Assembly: GCF_900089605.1 (NCBI RefSeq)
Contig: NZ_LT594324.1
Coordinates: forward strand, 5,580,001-5,644,000
DNA length: 64,000 bases
Direction of reading: 5' to 3'
From: Micromonospora narathiwatensis
GTDB taxonomy: Bacteria; Actinomycetota; Actinomycetes; Mycobacteriales; Micromonosporaceae
In this document: piece by piece, positions 39,640 through 48,455 of the stretch
Layout of the letters: every line of letters starts with the position of its first letter
How positions within the stretch are numbered: position 1 is the stretch's first letter
Made by a program: the position numbers and the translations under genes
Notes under the pieces: generated by a model
What the model was told of the DNA's origin: nothing
Seen by the model: only the letters and a program-made list of their open reading frames with translations
Databases searched by the model: none

Positions 39640-40932
39640 ATGACCCCGCCAACCAGCTGCACCGACGCGCCCGCCGCCGACGGGAACACCCTGACCGCGG
39701 CGCCCGGCCCGGCCCCCACGGTGGCCGCGCCCGCGCGCCCGGTCACCCCGGCCACCGGCGGTGCGCTGGTGCTGGTCGGCATGCTGCTGGTCGCGCTCAA
39801 CCTGCGCGCGGCGGTGACCAGTCTGGGTGCCCTGCTCGACGAGATCCGCACCGGGCTGGGCCTCTCGGGCACCATGGCCGGTCTCGTCACCACCCTGCCC
39901 ACCATCGCCTTCGCCGGACTCGGCGCGCTCACCCCGGCGCTGGTCCGCCGCTGGCCGGCCGCCCGGGTGCTGGTGCTGGCGATGCTCGCCCTCGCCACCG
40001 GGCAGGTGCTCCGGGTGGTCACCGACTCGGCGACGGTCTTCGTGCTCACCAGCGCGCTCGCCCTGGCCGGCATCGCGATCGCGAACATCCTGCTGCCGAT
40101 GCTGGTCAAGCAGCACTTCCCGCACCGCACCGGGCTGGTAACCGGGGCGTACACGATGTCGCTGACCATCGGTACGACGGTGGCCGCGGCCTCGGCGGTG
40201 CCGGTGGCGCACGCCTTCGGCTCCTGGCGGGCCGGGCTCGGCGTGTGGGCCGGGCTGGCCGCCGTGGCCGTACTCCCCTGGGTGCCGCTGGCGCTGCGCG
40301 CCCAGGCGGCGCGGCGGACGGCGAGCCCGGCGGTCGCCGCGGCCCCGACCCGGGTACGGCCGGCGCGGACCCGGCTCGGCTGGGCCATGGCCGTCTACTT
40401 CGGGGCACAGTCGCTCAGCGGGTACGCGATCATGGGCTGGCTGGCCCAGCTCTTCCGGGACGCCGGGTACGCGCCCGAGGCCGCCGGGCTGCTGCTCGCC
40501 GGGGTGACCGCGCTCGGCGTGCCGGTGGCGCTGGCGATGCCAACCCTGGCCGGTCGGCTGCCGACGCTGCGCCCGCTGGTGCTCTCGCTGACCGCCTTCT
40601 CCGCCGCCTCGTACCTCGGTCTGGCGGTCGCGCCGCACGGCCTCGCGCCGCTCTGGGTGCTGCTGCTGGCCCTCGGCCAGGGCGCGTTCCCGCTGATCCT
40701 GACCACCATCGGGCTGCGGGCCCGGACCGCCGACGGCACCGTCGCGCTGTCGGCGTTCGCGCAGAGCACCGGGTATCTCATCGCGGCGCTCGGTCCGCTG
40801 CTGGTCGGCATCCTCTACGAGGTGACCGGGGGCTGGACGGCACCGATCGGCTTCCTGCTGGCGGCTCTCGGCATGCAGACGGCGGCGGGTCTGGTGATCG
40901 CCCGCCCCCGCTACATCGAGGACGAGCACTGA
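39640..40932 (+). CDS. MFS transporter of the CynX/NimT type
   Basis: 430 residues, with twelve hydrophobic segments. The segment LLVALNLRAAVTSLGALLDEI in the first helix and the following loop are typical of the CynX branch (cyanate or 2-nitroimidazole transporters). GFLLAALGMQTAAGLVIAR closes the last helix. A polar, Pro/Ala-rich start of 40 residues precedes it. ATG at 39640 follows GGAGG closely. The divergent GntR/FadR-type regulator suggests that its substrate is also the regulator's ligand. Confidence 0.88.
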   Translation: MTPPTSCTDAPAADGNTLTAAPGPAPTVAAPARPVTPATGGALVLVGMLLVALNLRAAVTSLGALLDEIRTGLGLSGTMAGLVTTLPTIAFAGLGALTPALVRRWPAARVLVLAMLALATGQVLRVVTDSATVFVLTSALALAGIAIANILLPMLVKQHFPHRTGLVTGAYTMSLTIGTTVAAASAVPVAHAFGSWRAGLGVWAGLAAVAVLPWVPLALRAQAARRTASPAVAAAPTRVRPARTRLGWAMAVYFGAQSLSGYAIMGWLAQLFRDAGYAPEAAGLLLAGVTALGVPVALAMPTLAGRLPTLRPLVLSLTAFSAASYLGLAVAPHGLAPLWVLLLALGQGAFPLILTTIGLRARTADGTVALSAFAQSTGYLIAALGPLLVGILYEVTGGWTAPIGFLLAALGMQTAAGLVIARPRYIEDEH

Positions 40933-40942
40933 CGGACGACGG

Positions 40943-41299
40943 TCAGGACGAGGCCGGAGTCGGGTCGCCCGCGACCGCCTGCTCGACCGTCGGGTAGGTG
41001 TGCAGCACCTCGACGAGGCCGCTGACCTCCAGGATGCGGAGCACACCGCGTTGCGGGGCGGCCAGCCGGACCACGCCGCCGGCATCGTCGCAGCTGTTCT
41101 TGGCGCGGACGAACACCGACAGCCCGGTCGAGTCGCAGAACGACAGCTCCGCCAGGTCGAAGACGAGGCGGTTGCGCCCCTTGTCCAGCAGGTCCGTGAT
41201 CTGGTCCTGAAGCTGCGGTGCCGTGGCCATGTCCAACTCGCCCGCGACCGACACGACGACGACGTCGCCGCGCTGTTCCGTGTGCACCGTAAGGGACAT
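40943..41299 (-). CDS. STAS-domain anti-sigma-factor antagonist (RsbV/SpoIIAA-like)
   Basis: 118 residues, a single STAS domain. The segment LAELSFCDSTGLSVFVRA carries the Ser (DSTGL) that partner kinases phosphorylate in this family. It is convergent with the MFS gene and divergent from the RsbR operon, with GGGAGG before the ATG. Its cognate anti-sigma kinase is not visible here; RsbT-like or the ATPase-phosphatase at 43143 could serve. Confidence 0.92.
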   Translation of the reverse strand: MSLTVHTEQRGDVVVVSVAGELDMATAPQLQDQITDLLDKGRNRLVFDLAELSFCDSTGLSVFVRAKNSCDDAGGVVRLAAPQRGVLRILEVSGLVEVLHTYPTVEQAVAGDPTPASS

Positions 41300-41459
41300 T
41301 CGCCGACCTCCCGTGTTCGGTGGAACGGTATCCCACAACGCGGGTGATACGCAGAACGAGAGCCGCCGCGGTGCCGCCGATCATTTTCTTGCCCTCTGAC
41401 AAGGAGTGTGGCCCGCTCCGGTGATAGAGTCCGCCCGGCCGAGGTTCAGGGAGGTCACC

Positions 41460-42320
41460 ATGGCGCTGGGCGTCGAACAGAGCGGTCGGCTCGCCCGACT
41501 GCTGACCGAGCAGGCCGACCGGCTGACCGAGCGCTGGACGGAACTCGTCACCGCCTCGCTGCGCGGCCGGCTCAGCCGGGCCGAACTGGCCGGGCAGGTT
41601 CGGGAGCTGCACCGCAGCATCGTCGACGCCGGGGAGAACGGGCTCACCGAGCTGGCCGACGAGCACGGTGGCGAGCTGCGCGCGGTGCTGGCCGAGCTGT
41701 CCGCGGGGCGGGCCCGGCAGGGCTTCAGCGCCACCGAGACCGCGATCAGCGTCTACGCGCTGAAGGACGCCCTGCTGGAGCTGATGGAGGAGAGCCAGGG
41801 CACCGAGACCCTCCGCGACTTCGTGGCCTTCTCCGCCCTGATCGACCAGATGGGGCTGTTCACCTTCGAGAGCTACGTCCGTGCCCGGGAGAGCCTCATC
41901 GCCGACCAGGCGGAGCAGCTTCTCGAGCTGTCCACCCCGGTGGTGAAGCTCTGGGAGGGCGTGGTCGCCGTCCCGCTGGTCGGCACGCTCGACTCGGCCC
42001 GCGCCCAGGTGGTGATGGAACGGCTGCTCCAGGCCCTGGTCGACACCGGCTCGCCGTACGCGATCATCGACATCACCGGTGTGCCGGCGGTGGACACCCA
42101 GGTCGCCCAGCACATCCTCAAGACCGTGGTGGCCGCCCGGCTGATGGGCGCGGACTGCATCATCTCCGGCATCCGGCCGCAGATCGCCCAGACCATCGTC
42201 GCGCTCGGCATCGAGTTCGGCGACATCGCCACCAAGGCGAGCCTGGCCGACGCGCTGCGCCACGTGCTGCGGCTGTCCGGCGTCGAGACCGCCACCCGCC
42301 GCCCGCGCCGGGAGTCCTGA
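41460..42320 (+). CDS. rsbR: RsbR-type stressosome co-antagonist
   Basis: 286 residues. The N-terminal half is a helical sensor (globin-like in the RsbR family) and the C-terminal half a STAS domain. IIDITGVPAVDTQVAQHILKTV contains the phospho-acceptor Thr in the DT position. RsbR and RsbS form the large stressosome core and hold RsbT. GGGAGG precedes the ATG; the stop overlaps the rsbS start (TGATG). This is the first gene of a six-gene overlapping operon. Confidence 0.9.
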   Translation: MALGVEQSGRLARLLTEQADRLTERWTELVTASLRGRLSRAELAGQVRELHRSIVDAGENGLTELADEHGGELRAVLAELSAGRARQGFSATETAISVYALKDALLELMEESQGTETLRDFVAFSALIDQMGLFTFESYVRARESLIADQAEQLLELSTPVVKLWEGVVAVPLVGTLDSARAQVVMERLLQALVDTGSPYAIIDITGVPAVDTQVAQHILKTVVAARLMGADCIISGIRPQIAQTIVALGIEFGDIATKASLADALRHVLRLSGVETATRRPRRES

Positions 42321-42730
42321 TGGAACGGGTGCCGATCCTCAAGATCGGTGACATCCTGCTGGTCTCCATCCAGGTCGACATGTCCGACCAGACGGCGATG
42401 CAGCTCCAGGAGGACCTCGCCGAGCGGATCGTCGCCACCGGCTGCCACGGCGTGATCATCGACATCACGGCGCTGGACATCGTCGACTCGTTCGTCGGCC
42501 GGATGCTCTCCACCATCGCGTCCATCTCCAAGGTGCTGGACGCCGAGACCGTGGTGGTCGGGATGCGTCCCGCCGTCGCCATCACCCTGGTCGAACTGGG
42601 GCTGTCGCTCAGCGGCATCCGCACCGCGTTGAACGTGGAGCGCGGCATGGAGCTGATCGCGGCGGCCCGCGCCGACGAGTGGGACGAGGCCGACGGCGAC
42701 GAGGACGCCGAGACGACGGCCACGGCATGA
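42320..42730 (+). CDS. rsbS: RsbS-type stressosome scaffold
   Basis: 136 residues, a STAS domain with IDITALDIVDSFVGRMLSTIAS carrying the phospho-Ser. A short acidic tail ends it. Overlaps rsbR (TGATG) and rsbT (ATGA). It should form the scaffold with RsbR and sequester RsbT until phosphorylated. Confidence 0.93.
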   Translation: MERVPILKIGDILLVSIQVDMSDQTAMQLQEDLAERIVATGCHGVIIDITALDIVDSFVGRMLSTIASISKVLDAETVVVGMRPAVAITLVELGLSLSGIRTALNVERGMELIAAARADEWDEADGDEDAETTATA

Positions 42731-43146
42731 CCGCCGGCGTCGACCTGGGTGTGCCGGCGACCCAGGCGATCCGTAGCGACGAGGACGTGGTCCGGGTCCG
42801 GCAGCTCGTGCGTACCACCGCGGTAGCGGTCAGGCTCTCGCTGGTCGACCAGACCAAACTGGTCACCGCCGCCAGCGAGCTGGCCCGCAACACACTGATC
42901 TACGGCGGCGGGGGCACCGCCGAGGTGACCACGGTCGACGACGGCCGTCGACGCGGCGTACGCGTCGTCTTCGCCGACGACGGGCCGGGCATCCCCGACC
43001 TCGACCTCGCGTTCACCGACGGCTACACCACCGGCAGCGGGCTCGGCCTGGGGCTCAGCGGCGCCCGCCGGCTGGTCGACGACTTCGACATCCGGACCGC
43101 CGCGGGCGAGGGCACCCGGATCACCGTCACCAAGTGGTCCCGATGA
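42727..43146 (+). CDS. rsbT: RsbT-type serine kinase
   Basis: 139 residues, an HATPase_c domain: the N-box in ASELARNTLIYGGGG, G1 in DDGPGIPD, and G2 in GSGLGLGLSGARRLVD. RsbT phosphorylates the STAS proteins of the stressosome and, once freed, activates a downstream phosphatase. ATGA overlaps on both sides link it to rsbS and to the ATPase-PP2C gene. Confidence 0.93.
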   Translation: MTAGVDLGVPATQAIRSDEDVVRVRQLVRTTAVAVRLSLVDQTKLVTAASELARNTLIYGGGGTAEVTTVDDGRRRGVRVVFADDGPGIPDLDLAFTDGYTTGSGLGLGLSGARRLVDDFDIRTAAGEGTRITVTKWSR

Positions 43147-44156
43147 CCGCGGACGTGGTCTCCGACCACGGCCTCTGGTTCCGGGTGGAGAACGGCGGCA
43201 CGACCAGCGGCGTACGCCGGGCGGCGGAGCGCCTCGGCCGGCAGCTGGAGCTCAGCGAGCGACGGATCGCCGACCTGGCCATCGTCACCGCCGAACTCGC
43301 CAGCAACCTGGCCAAGCACGCCCACGAGGGGACACTGCTGCTCCGGCCGGTACGCCGGGGCGGCCGGGCCGGAGTGGAAGCGGTGGCCGTCGACGCCGGC
43401 CCGGGCATGCCGGACCTCGCCCTCTCCTCGGTGGACGGGCACTCCACCACCGGCACGCTGGGGATCGGCCTCGGCGCGATCGTCCGGCAGGCGAGCTGGT
43501 TCGACGGATACTCGCTGCCCGGACGGGGCACCGTGCTGGCCGTACAGGTCTGGGACGGGCCGCCGCCGGAGCCGGACTGGGCCGCCGGGCTGACCCGGCC
43601 GATCACCGGCGAGCAGGTCAGCGGCGACGGGTACGCCGTCCGGGTCGTCGACGGCCGGCGGCAGGTGCTGGTCTGTGACGGCCTCGGGCACGGGCCGCTG
43701 GCCGCGATCGCCACCGAGGCGGCGGTCACCGCGTTCCGGGCCGCCCCGGCCGGGCCGCCGGCCACCGTGGTCCAGCACCTGCACCGCGCCATCTCGCACA
43801 CCCGCGGCGCCGCGCTGGCCGTGGCCGAGCCGGACCCCGCGTCAGGCTTGCTCCGGTACGCCGGACTGGGCAACATCGCAGCCATGATCGTGGTGGCGGG
43901 CGAACGGCGGCGGGGCCTGGTCTCGCTGCCCGGCATCGCCGGTCACCAGCGTCCCGGGGTGCGGGAGTACGACTACCCCTTCCCGCCCGGGGCGACGCTG
44001 GTCATGCACAGCGACGGCGTGGTCGACCGCTGGGACCTGGCCGACCATCCCGGCCTCGCCCGGCGTTCGCCGCTGGTGGCCGCCGCGGTGCTGCTCGGCG
44101 AGGCCGGCATCCGCCGCGACGACGCCTGCGTCCTGGTCGCCCGGGCGCTGCCGTGA
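43143..44156 (+). CDS. HATPase-PP2C fusion protein (RsbX-like)
   Basis: 337 residues. The N-terminal 135 residues are a second HATPase of the anti-sigma type (VTAELASNLAKHAHEG as the N-box). The C-terminal part is a PP2C/SpoIIE phosphatase of the RsbX type (VCDGLGHGPLAAIATEAAV and LVMHSDGVVDRWDL). RsbX resets the stressosome by dephosphorylating RsbR and RsbS. Having both a kinase-like and a phosphatase domain in one chain lets it both set and reset STAS proteins; that is inference. Overlaps its neighbours as ATGA and GTGA. Confidence 0.9.
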   Translation: MTADVVSDHGLWFRVENGGTTSGVRRAAERLGRQLELSERRIADLAIVTAELASNLAKHAHEGTLLLRPVRRGGRAGVEAVAVDAGPGMPDLALSSVDGHSTTGTLGIGLGAIVRQASWFDGYSLPGRGTVLAVQVWDGPPPEPDWAAGLTRPITGEQVSGDGYAVRVVDGRRQVLVCDGLGHGPLAAIATEAAVTAFRAAPAGPPATVVQHLHRAISHTRGAALAVAEPDPASGLLRYAGLGNIAAMIVVAGERRRGLVSLPGIAGHQRPGVREYDYPFPPGATLVMHSDGVVDRWDLADHPGLARRSPLVAAAVLLGEAGIRRDDACVLVARALP

Positions 44157-45517
44157 CCGGGCCCACCGCGCCGGACCCCCTGCTCCAGCTCGCGCTGCGG
44201 GTGGAGCAGGACATCTTCCTGGTCCGGCAGCGCGGCCGGGAGGTCGCCGCCGCCGTCGGGCTGGAGCACCAGGACCAGGTACGCCTCGCCACCGCGCTCA
44301 GCGAGGTGGCCCGGGACCTGTTGCACACGGTCGACGGCGCGGACGTCACCTTCGCGGTCGACGTCGACGCCGCCACCGGCCGACCGGTGCTCCGGGTCGA
44401 CCTGGCTCCGGCCCGTCCGTTGCCCGACGGCCGGTACGAACCTCAGTCCGGCGCGGTGGCCCGTCTGGTGGATGTGCTGGCCGTGGTGGCGGACGAGGGG
44501 GATACCGTCGTGAGGATGTCCCGACGTGTCCCGGCCCATGCGCCGGCGTTGCCGCCGGAGCGCCTCGCCCAACTCCGTGACGAGCTGGCCAGCAGTGCCC
44601 CGGGCACCGCCCTCGACGAGCTGGCCGCGCAGAACACGCAGCTCATCGCCGCCCTCGACGAGGTACGCAGCCACCGCGACGAGCTGGAGGTGCTCAACGC
44701 CGAACTCCAGGAGACCAACCGGGGCGTGATGGCGCTCTACAACCAGCTCACCGAGGAACTGGAGGCGACCAACCGGGGGGTGGTGGCCCTCTACGCCGAG
44801 CTGGACGAGAAGTCCGCCCAGCTCCGTGCGGCCAGCGAGTCGAAGAGCCGGTTCCTGGCCAACGTGAGTCACGAGCTGCGCGCCCCGGTCACCGCGATCA
44901 TCGGGCTGGCCCGGCTGCTCGCCGACCCCGCCTCCGATCCGCTCACCGCCGAGCAGGCCCGGCAGGTCGGGCTGATCCGTTCCTCGGCCGGCGATCTGCT
45001 CTCCCTGGTCAACGAACTGCTCGACCTGGCCAAGGCCGAGTCGGGCCGGATCGAGCCGAACTGGGCGGAGGTGGACCTGCGGGCGGTCTTCGGGCAGCTC
45101 CGGGGCACGCTGCGGGCGCTGGCCACCCGGCCCGAGGTCGAGCTGGTGGTGGCGGAGCCGCCCGCCCCGGCCACCCTCCGCTCCGACGAGGTGCTGCTCG
45201 CCCAGGTGCTGCGCAACCTGCTGCACAACGGGCTCAAGTTCACCGAGCGGGGCGAGGTCCGGCTGCGGGCGGAACGGCGGGACGACTCGTGGCGGCTGTC
45301 GGTCTCCGACACCGGCGTCGGCATCCCGCCCGAGCTGCACGAGCGGGTGTTCGAGGAGTTCTACCAGGTGCCCGGGGCGACCCGGGTGGTCGGCACCGGC
45401 CTCGGCCTGCCGTACGCGCGCCGGCTGGTGAAGCTGCTCGGCGGGTCGCTGGAGCTGTCCAGCGAGCCCGGTCGGGGCAGCACCTTCACGGTGACCCTTC
45501 CCGAGGGCGGAGCGTGA
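44153..45517 (+). CDS. Soluble sensor histidine kinase
   Basis: 454 residues, no membrane segment. An N-terminal ATPase-like or sensor region (VEQDIFLVRQRGREVAAAVGLEHQDQVRLATALSEVARDL resembles the start of an HATPase domain) is followed by a coiled coil (about residues 150-230, Leu/Glu/Gln-rich), the HisKA box FLANVSHELRAPVTAIIGLARLL with His at about 240, and HATPase_c (NLLHNGLKFTERG, SDTGVGIPPE, GTGLGLPYARRL). GTGA overlaps join it to both neighbours; the next gene carries the likely receiver. Confidence 0.92.
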   Translation: MTGPTAPDPLLQLALRVEQDIFLVRQRGREVAAAVGLEHQDQVRLATALSEVARDLLHTVDGADVTFAVDVDAATGRPVLRVDLAPARPLPDGRYEPQSGAVARLVDVLAVVADEGDTVVRMSRRVPAHAPALPPERLAQLRDELASSAPGTALDELAAQNTQLIAALDEVRSHRDELEVLNAELQETNRGVMALYNQLTEELEATNRGVVALYAELDEKSAQLRAASESKSRFLANVSHELRAPVTAIIGLARLLADPASDPLTAEQARQVGLIRSSAGDLLSLVNELLDLAKAESGRIEPNWAEVDLRAVFGQLRGTLRALATRPEVELVVAEPPAPATLRSDEVLLAQVLRNLLHNGLKFTERGEVRLRAERRDDSWRLSVSDTGVGIPPELHERVFEEFYQVPGATRVVGTGLGLPYARRLVKLLGGSLELSSEPGRGSTFTVTLPEGGA

Positions 45518-47058
45518 CGGTGGACGGCGGCGCGGCGACCGTACTGGTGGTCGACGACAGTCGTACCAAGCGGTATCTGCTGGTGAGCTGGCTGAACCGG
45601 GCCGGGTTCACGACCATCGAGGCGGAGAACGGCACCGAGGCGCTGGACCGGATGGCGGCCGGCCGGATCGACCTGGTGGTGCTCGACGTACGGCTGCCCG
45701 ACATGAGCGGCTTCGAGGTCTGCGAGCGGATCAAGTCGGCGTACCCGGCCACTCCGGTGGTGCACGTCTCGGCGCACGCGGTGGACACGGTGGACCGGAC
45801 CCAGGGGCTGACCCGGGGCGCGGACGCGTACCTGGCCGAGCCGATCGAGCCGGAGGAACTGGTCGCCACCGCCCACGCGGTGCTCCGCTACTACCAGGCC
45901 CGGCGCCGGGCCGAGCAGCTCGCCGAGCGGTTGGCCGCGCTGGCCGACGCCACCGTGCAGATGCACGCCGCGCCGAACTTCGGCCGGCTGTTGGAGGCGG
46001 CGGCGGCCGGCGCGGCGCGGATCTTCAAGAGCCCGGCGGCGGTGGTCGCGGAGACCTTCGACGGACACTGCCTGGCCGGGGTCGCCGCCGGGCCGGACGC
46101 GTCGCCGACGGTGGTGCCCTGGTCGGTCGACGACACGGGAGTGCCGATCGGCACCACGGTCCGGGTGGACGAACCGGGCAACTGGGATCTGGTCGGCTGG
46201 CCGGACGGGGACACCGTCACCGTGGCCGCCGCCCGGCTGCGCGAGGACCGGCCGCCGCTCTACGTGGCGGTGCCCACCGCCACCCAGACCGTGCGGACGC
46301 CGGTGCTGGTGCAGCTCGCCCAGGCCATCGCCTCGGCGGTGGAGGCCCAACGATCCTTCGACGAGGAGCACCGCATCGCGGTGACCCTCCAGCGCAGCCT
46401 GCTGCCCCGCCGGCTGCCCGAGGTCGCCGGCCTCGACCTGGCCGTCCGGTACGAGCCGGCGAGCGCCCGGACCGAGGTGGGTGGCGACTTCTACGAGCTG
46501 GTGATGCTCGACGGCCACCTGCTGATGGCGATCGGCGACGTGGCCGGGCACTCGCTGCACGCCGCCACCGTGATGGCCGAGCTGCGGCACGCGGTGCGGG
46601 CGTACGCGGTCGAGGGGCACCCGCCGGGGGTGATCCTGGACCGGGTCAACGAACTGATGCGTACCCTGCTGCCGAACGAGCTGGCCACGATCTGTGTGCT
46701 GCTGCTCGACCCGGGCAGCGGGCTGGTCCGGCTGGCCAGCGCGGGGCACCTGCCGGCGCTGCTCAGCGAGGCGGGACGGGTGCGGTACGTGCAGCAGATC
46801 GCTCCGCTGCTCGGGGTCCGCGCGCCCCGCCCGCCGGACCTGGAGTTCGTGCTGCCGGCCGGGGCGACGCTGGTTCTCTACACCGACGGCCTGATCGAGC
46901 GCCGGGACGCCACCATCGACGAGGGGATGGCGGCGTTGGGCGCGGTCGCCGTGCGGGTGGATGACGACCTCGACCGGTTCTGCCAGCGGCTGCTGGACGA
47001 GCTGGCGCCGCCGGAGATCAACGACGACGTCGCGGTGGTCGCCGTCCGGCGCCGCTGA
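45514..47058 (+). CDS. Response regulator with GAF-like and PP2C (SpoIIE) output
   Basis: 514 residues: a receiver domain (TVLVVDDSRTKRYLLVSW, with phospho-acceptor Asp at about 58 in VVLDVRLPDM), then a coiled or GAF-like middle segment, then a SpoIIE/RsbU-type phosphatase (LQRSLLPRRLPEVAGLDLAVRYEPA, EVGGDFYE, IGDVAGHSLHAA, LYTDGLIERR, NDDVAVVAV). Phosphorylation by the upstream kinase would switch the phosphatase, which would act on STAS proteins such as 40943-41299. Last gene of the operon. Confidence 0.92.
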   Translation: MTVDGGAATVLVVDDSRTKRYLLVSWLNRAGFTTIEAENGTEALDRMAAGRIDLVVLDVRLPDMSGFEVCERIKSAYPATPVVHVSAHAVDTVDRTQGLTRGADAYLAEPIEPEELVATAHAVLRYYQARRRAEQLAERLAALADATVQMHAAPNFGRLLEAAAAGAARIFKSPAAVVAETFDGHCLAGVAAGPDASPTVVPWSVDDTGVPIGTTVRVDEPGNWDLVGWPDGDTVTVAAARLREDRPPLYVAVPTATQTVRTPVLVQLAQAIASAVEAQRSFDEEHRIAVTLQRSLLPRRLPEVAGLDLAVRYEPASARTEVGGDFYELVMLDGHLLMAIGDVAGHSLHAATVMAELRHAVRAYAVEGHPPGVILDRVNELMRTLLPNELATICVLLLDPGSGLVRLASAGHLPALLSEAGRVRYVQQIAPLLGVRAPRPPDLEFVLPAGATLVLYTDGLIERRDATIDEGMAALGAVAVRVDDDLDRFCQRLLDELAPPEINDDVAVVAVRRR

Positions 47059-47066
47059 CCCGGCCG

Positions 47067-47780
47067 TCACCCGCCGTCCCGGTTGGCCAGCGAGCGGGCG
47101 TACGCGGCGGGGGAGACCCCGGCGACCGCGGTGAACGCGCGGACCAGGTGCGCCTGGTCCGCGTACCCGAGGTCGGCGGCGACCCGCGACCAGTCCACCG
47201 GCCCGGCGGCGGCCTGCTCGATGGCCTCCTGGAGCCGGTATCGCTGGATCACCCACTTGGGGCCGACCCCGACGTGGTCCAGGAAGAGCCGCTGGAGCCG
47301 CCGGGTCGAGACGGCGTGCCGCCGGGCGAAGTCGTCGACCCGCAGGATGCTCCGGTCGGCGCGGATCTCCTCGACCAGCGCGGTGGCCTCGGCGGCGAGC
47401 GGGTCCGGCACCGGCCCCCAAGCGGTGAGCAGGTCGTCCAACCGGCGGCACCGGTTGTCGTCGCTACCCGGGCAGACCGGCCCGACGGCGAACGGGTCGG
47501 CGGTTGCCGCGCCGGCGGGCGGTGGCCCGGCGGCCAGGGAACGGCGCTGCCCGGTCAGTTCGGCCACCGGCCGGCGCCAGAACGGGCGGAAGCCACCCGG
47601 GCGGAACTGCACCCCGGTGGCCCGGCCGACGCCGTGCAGCAGCGCCCAGTCGACCAGCCAGTGGTGCTCGACGTACGGGCGCAGCGCCGGGGCGGGCAGC
47701 CGACGGCGGAAGCGGACCTGCCGCCGCAGCCGGCCGGGGTCGAGGATGCCCCGGCTGTCCCGCCGCGGTTCGTGTCGCAT
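47067..47780 (-). CDS. AraC-family regulator with shortened DUF6597 domain
   Basis: 237 residues. The C-terminal AraC helix-turn-helix pair is intact (VDDFARRHAVSTRRLQRLFLDHVGVGPKWVIQRYRL and WSRVAADLGYADQAHLVRAF). The N-terminal sensory part runs from PALRPYVEHHWLVDW directly to GRATGVQFRPGGFRPF. In relatives about 40 residues normally lie between these segments, so an in-frame deletion in the sensory domain is likely. It converges with the stressosome operon (9 bases) and diverges from the TIGR03086 gene with only 31 bases between starts. Confidence 0.82.
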   Translation of the reverse strand: MRHEPRRDSRGILDPGRLRRQVRFRRRLPAPALRPYVEHHWLVDWALLHGVGRATGVQFRPGGFRPFWRRPVAELTGQRRSLAAGPPPAGAATADPFAVGPVCPGSDDNRCRRLDDLLTAWGPVPDPLAAEATALVEEIRADRSILRVDDFARRHAVSTRRLQRLFLDHVGVGPKWVIQRYRLQEAIEQAAAGPVDWSRVAADLGYADQAHLVRAFTAVAGVSPAAYARSLANRDGG

Positions 47781-47811
47781 TTTTTCAAGACCACCCTCAT
47801 ACGCTGGCCGT

Positions 47812-48381
47812 ATGACCACGAAGACTAGTGAGCTGCTGGCCGTCGCCGCGCCCCGAACGGTGGCGGTGGTCCGGGGCATCTCCGACGACCAGCTCGACCT
47901 GCCCACCCCGTGCCCCGAGTACACGGTGCGCGGCCTGCTCAACCATCTTTTCGACGTGGTGGTCAACTTCCAGGAGTTGGCCCGCCGGGGAGAGGTCGAC
48001 TGGTCGGGCAAGACCGACCACGTGACCGAGGGCTGGCGGGACCGGTTCGCGGCGGAGACCGTACGCCTGATCGAGGCGTGGTCGGATCCGGCGGCCCTGG
48101 CGGGCGTCTCGCCCGGCATGGGGCTGCCGCAGGAGACGGTCGGCGACATGGCCCTGGCCGACCTCACCGTGCACGGCTGGGACCTGGCCCGGGCCACCGG
48201 GCAGCCCGGCGTGCAGGCCGAGCCGGCGGTGCTGGCGGCGCTGCACGGATTCATGGACCGGATGGGGGAGACCGGCCAGCGGATGGGTGCCTTCGGTGAA
48301 CCGGTGCCCATCGCGCCGGACGCCGCCGAGCTGGACCGTCTCCTCGGCCGGACCGGCCGGGATCCGGCCTGGACGCCCTGA
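47812..48381 (+). CDS. TIGR03086-family protein (DinB-like metal-binding fold)
   Basis: 189 residues. The family features are PTPCPEYTVRGLLNHLFDVVVNF near residue 32 (first metal His in LLNH), and LADLTVHGWDLARATGQP near residue 120 (second His). These belong to the mycothiol-dependent maleylpyruvate isomerase/DinB superfamily, usually with unknown substrate. TACGCT six bases ahead of the ATG may be a -10 of a leaderless transcript. It diverges from the AraC-like gene, its probable regulator. Confidence 0.88.
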   Translation: MTTKTSELLAVAAPRTVAVVRGISDDQLDLPTPCPEYTVRGLLNHLFDVVVNFQELARRGEVDWSGKTDHVTEGWRDRFAAETVRLIEAWSDPAALAGVSPGMGLPQETVGDMALADLTVHGWDLARATGQPGVQAEPAVLAALHGFMDRMGETGQRMGAFGEPVPIAPDAAELDRLLGRTGRDPAWTP

Positions 48382-48387
48382 CACCTC

Positions 48388-48416
48388 GGCCCGCGTGGCG
48401 CCACGCCGCGCGGGCC
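48388..48416. terminator. Hairpin after the TIGR03086 gene
   Basis: GGCCCGCG (48388-48395) pairs with CGCGGGCC (48409-48416), and the sequence between can itself fold through TGGCGCCA. It separates this gene from the PadR operon promoter. Confidence 0.65.
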
Positions 48417-48420
48417 GCTC

Positions 48421-48449
48421 TTGACACCGCTATTCGCTGAGTGAATAGT
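48421..48449 (+). promoter_or_regulatory. PadR-operon promoter with 19-bp operator
   Basis: TTGACA (48421-48426), 17 bases, then AATAGT (48444-48449), then 6 bases to the GTG at 48456. The 19-bp near-palindrome CTATTCGCTGAGTGAATAG (48430-48448) overlaps the -10 and the spacer and is a strong candidate PadR operator. Confidence 0.8.
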
Positions 48450-48455
48450 GGCGAG

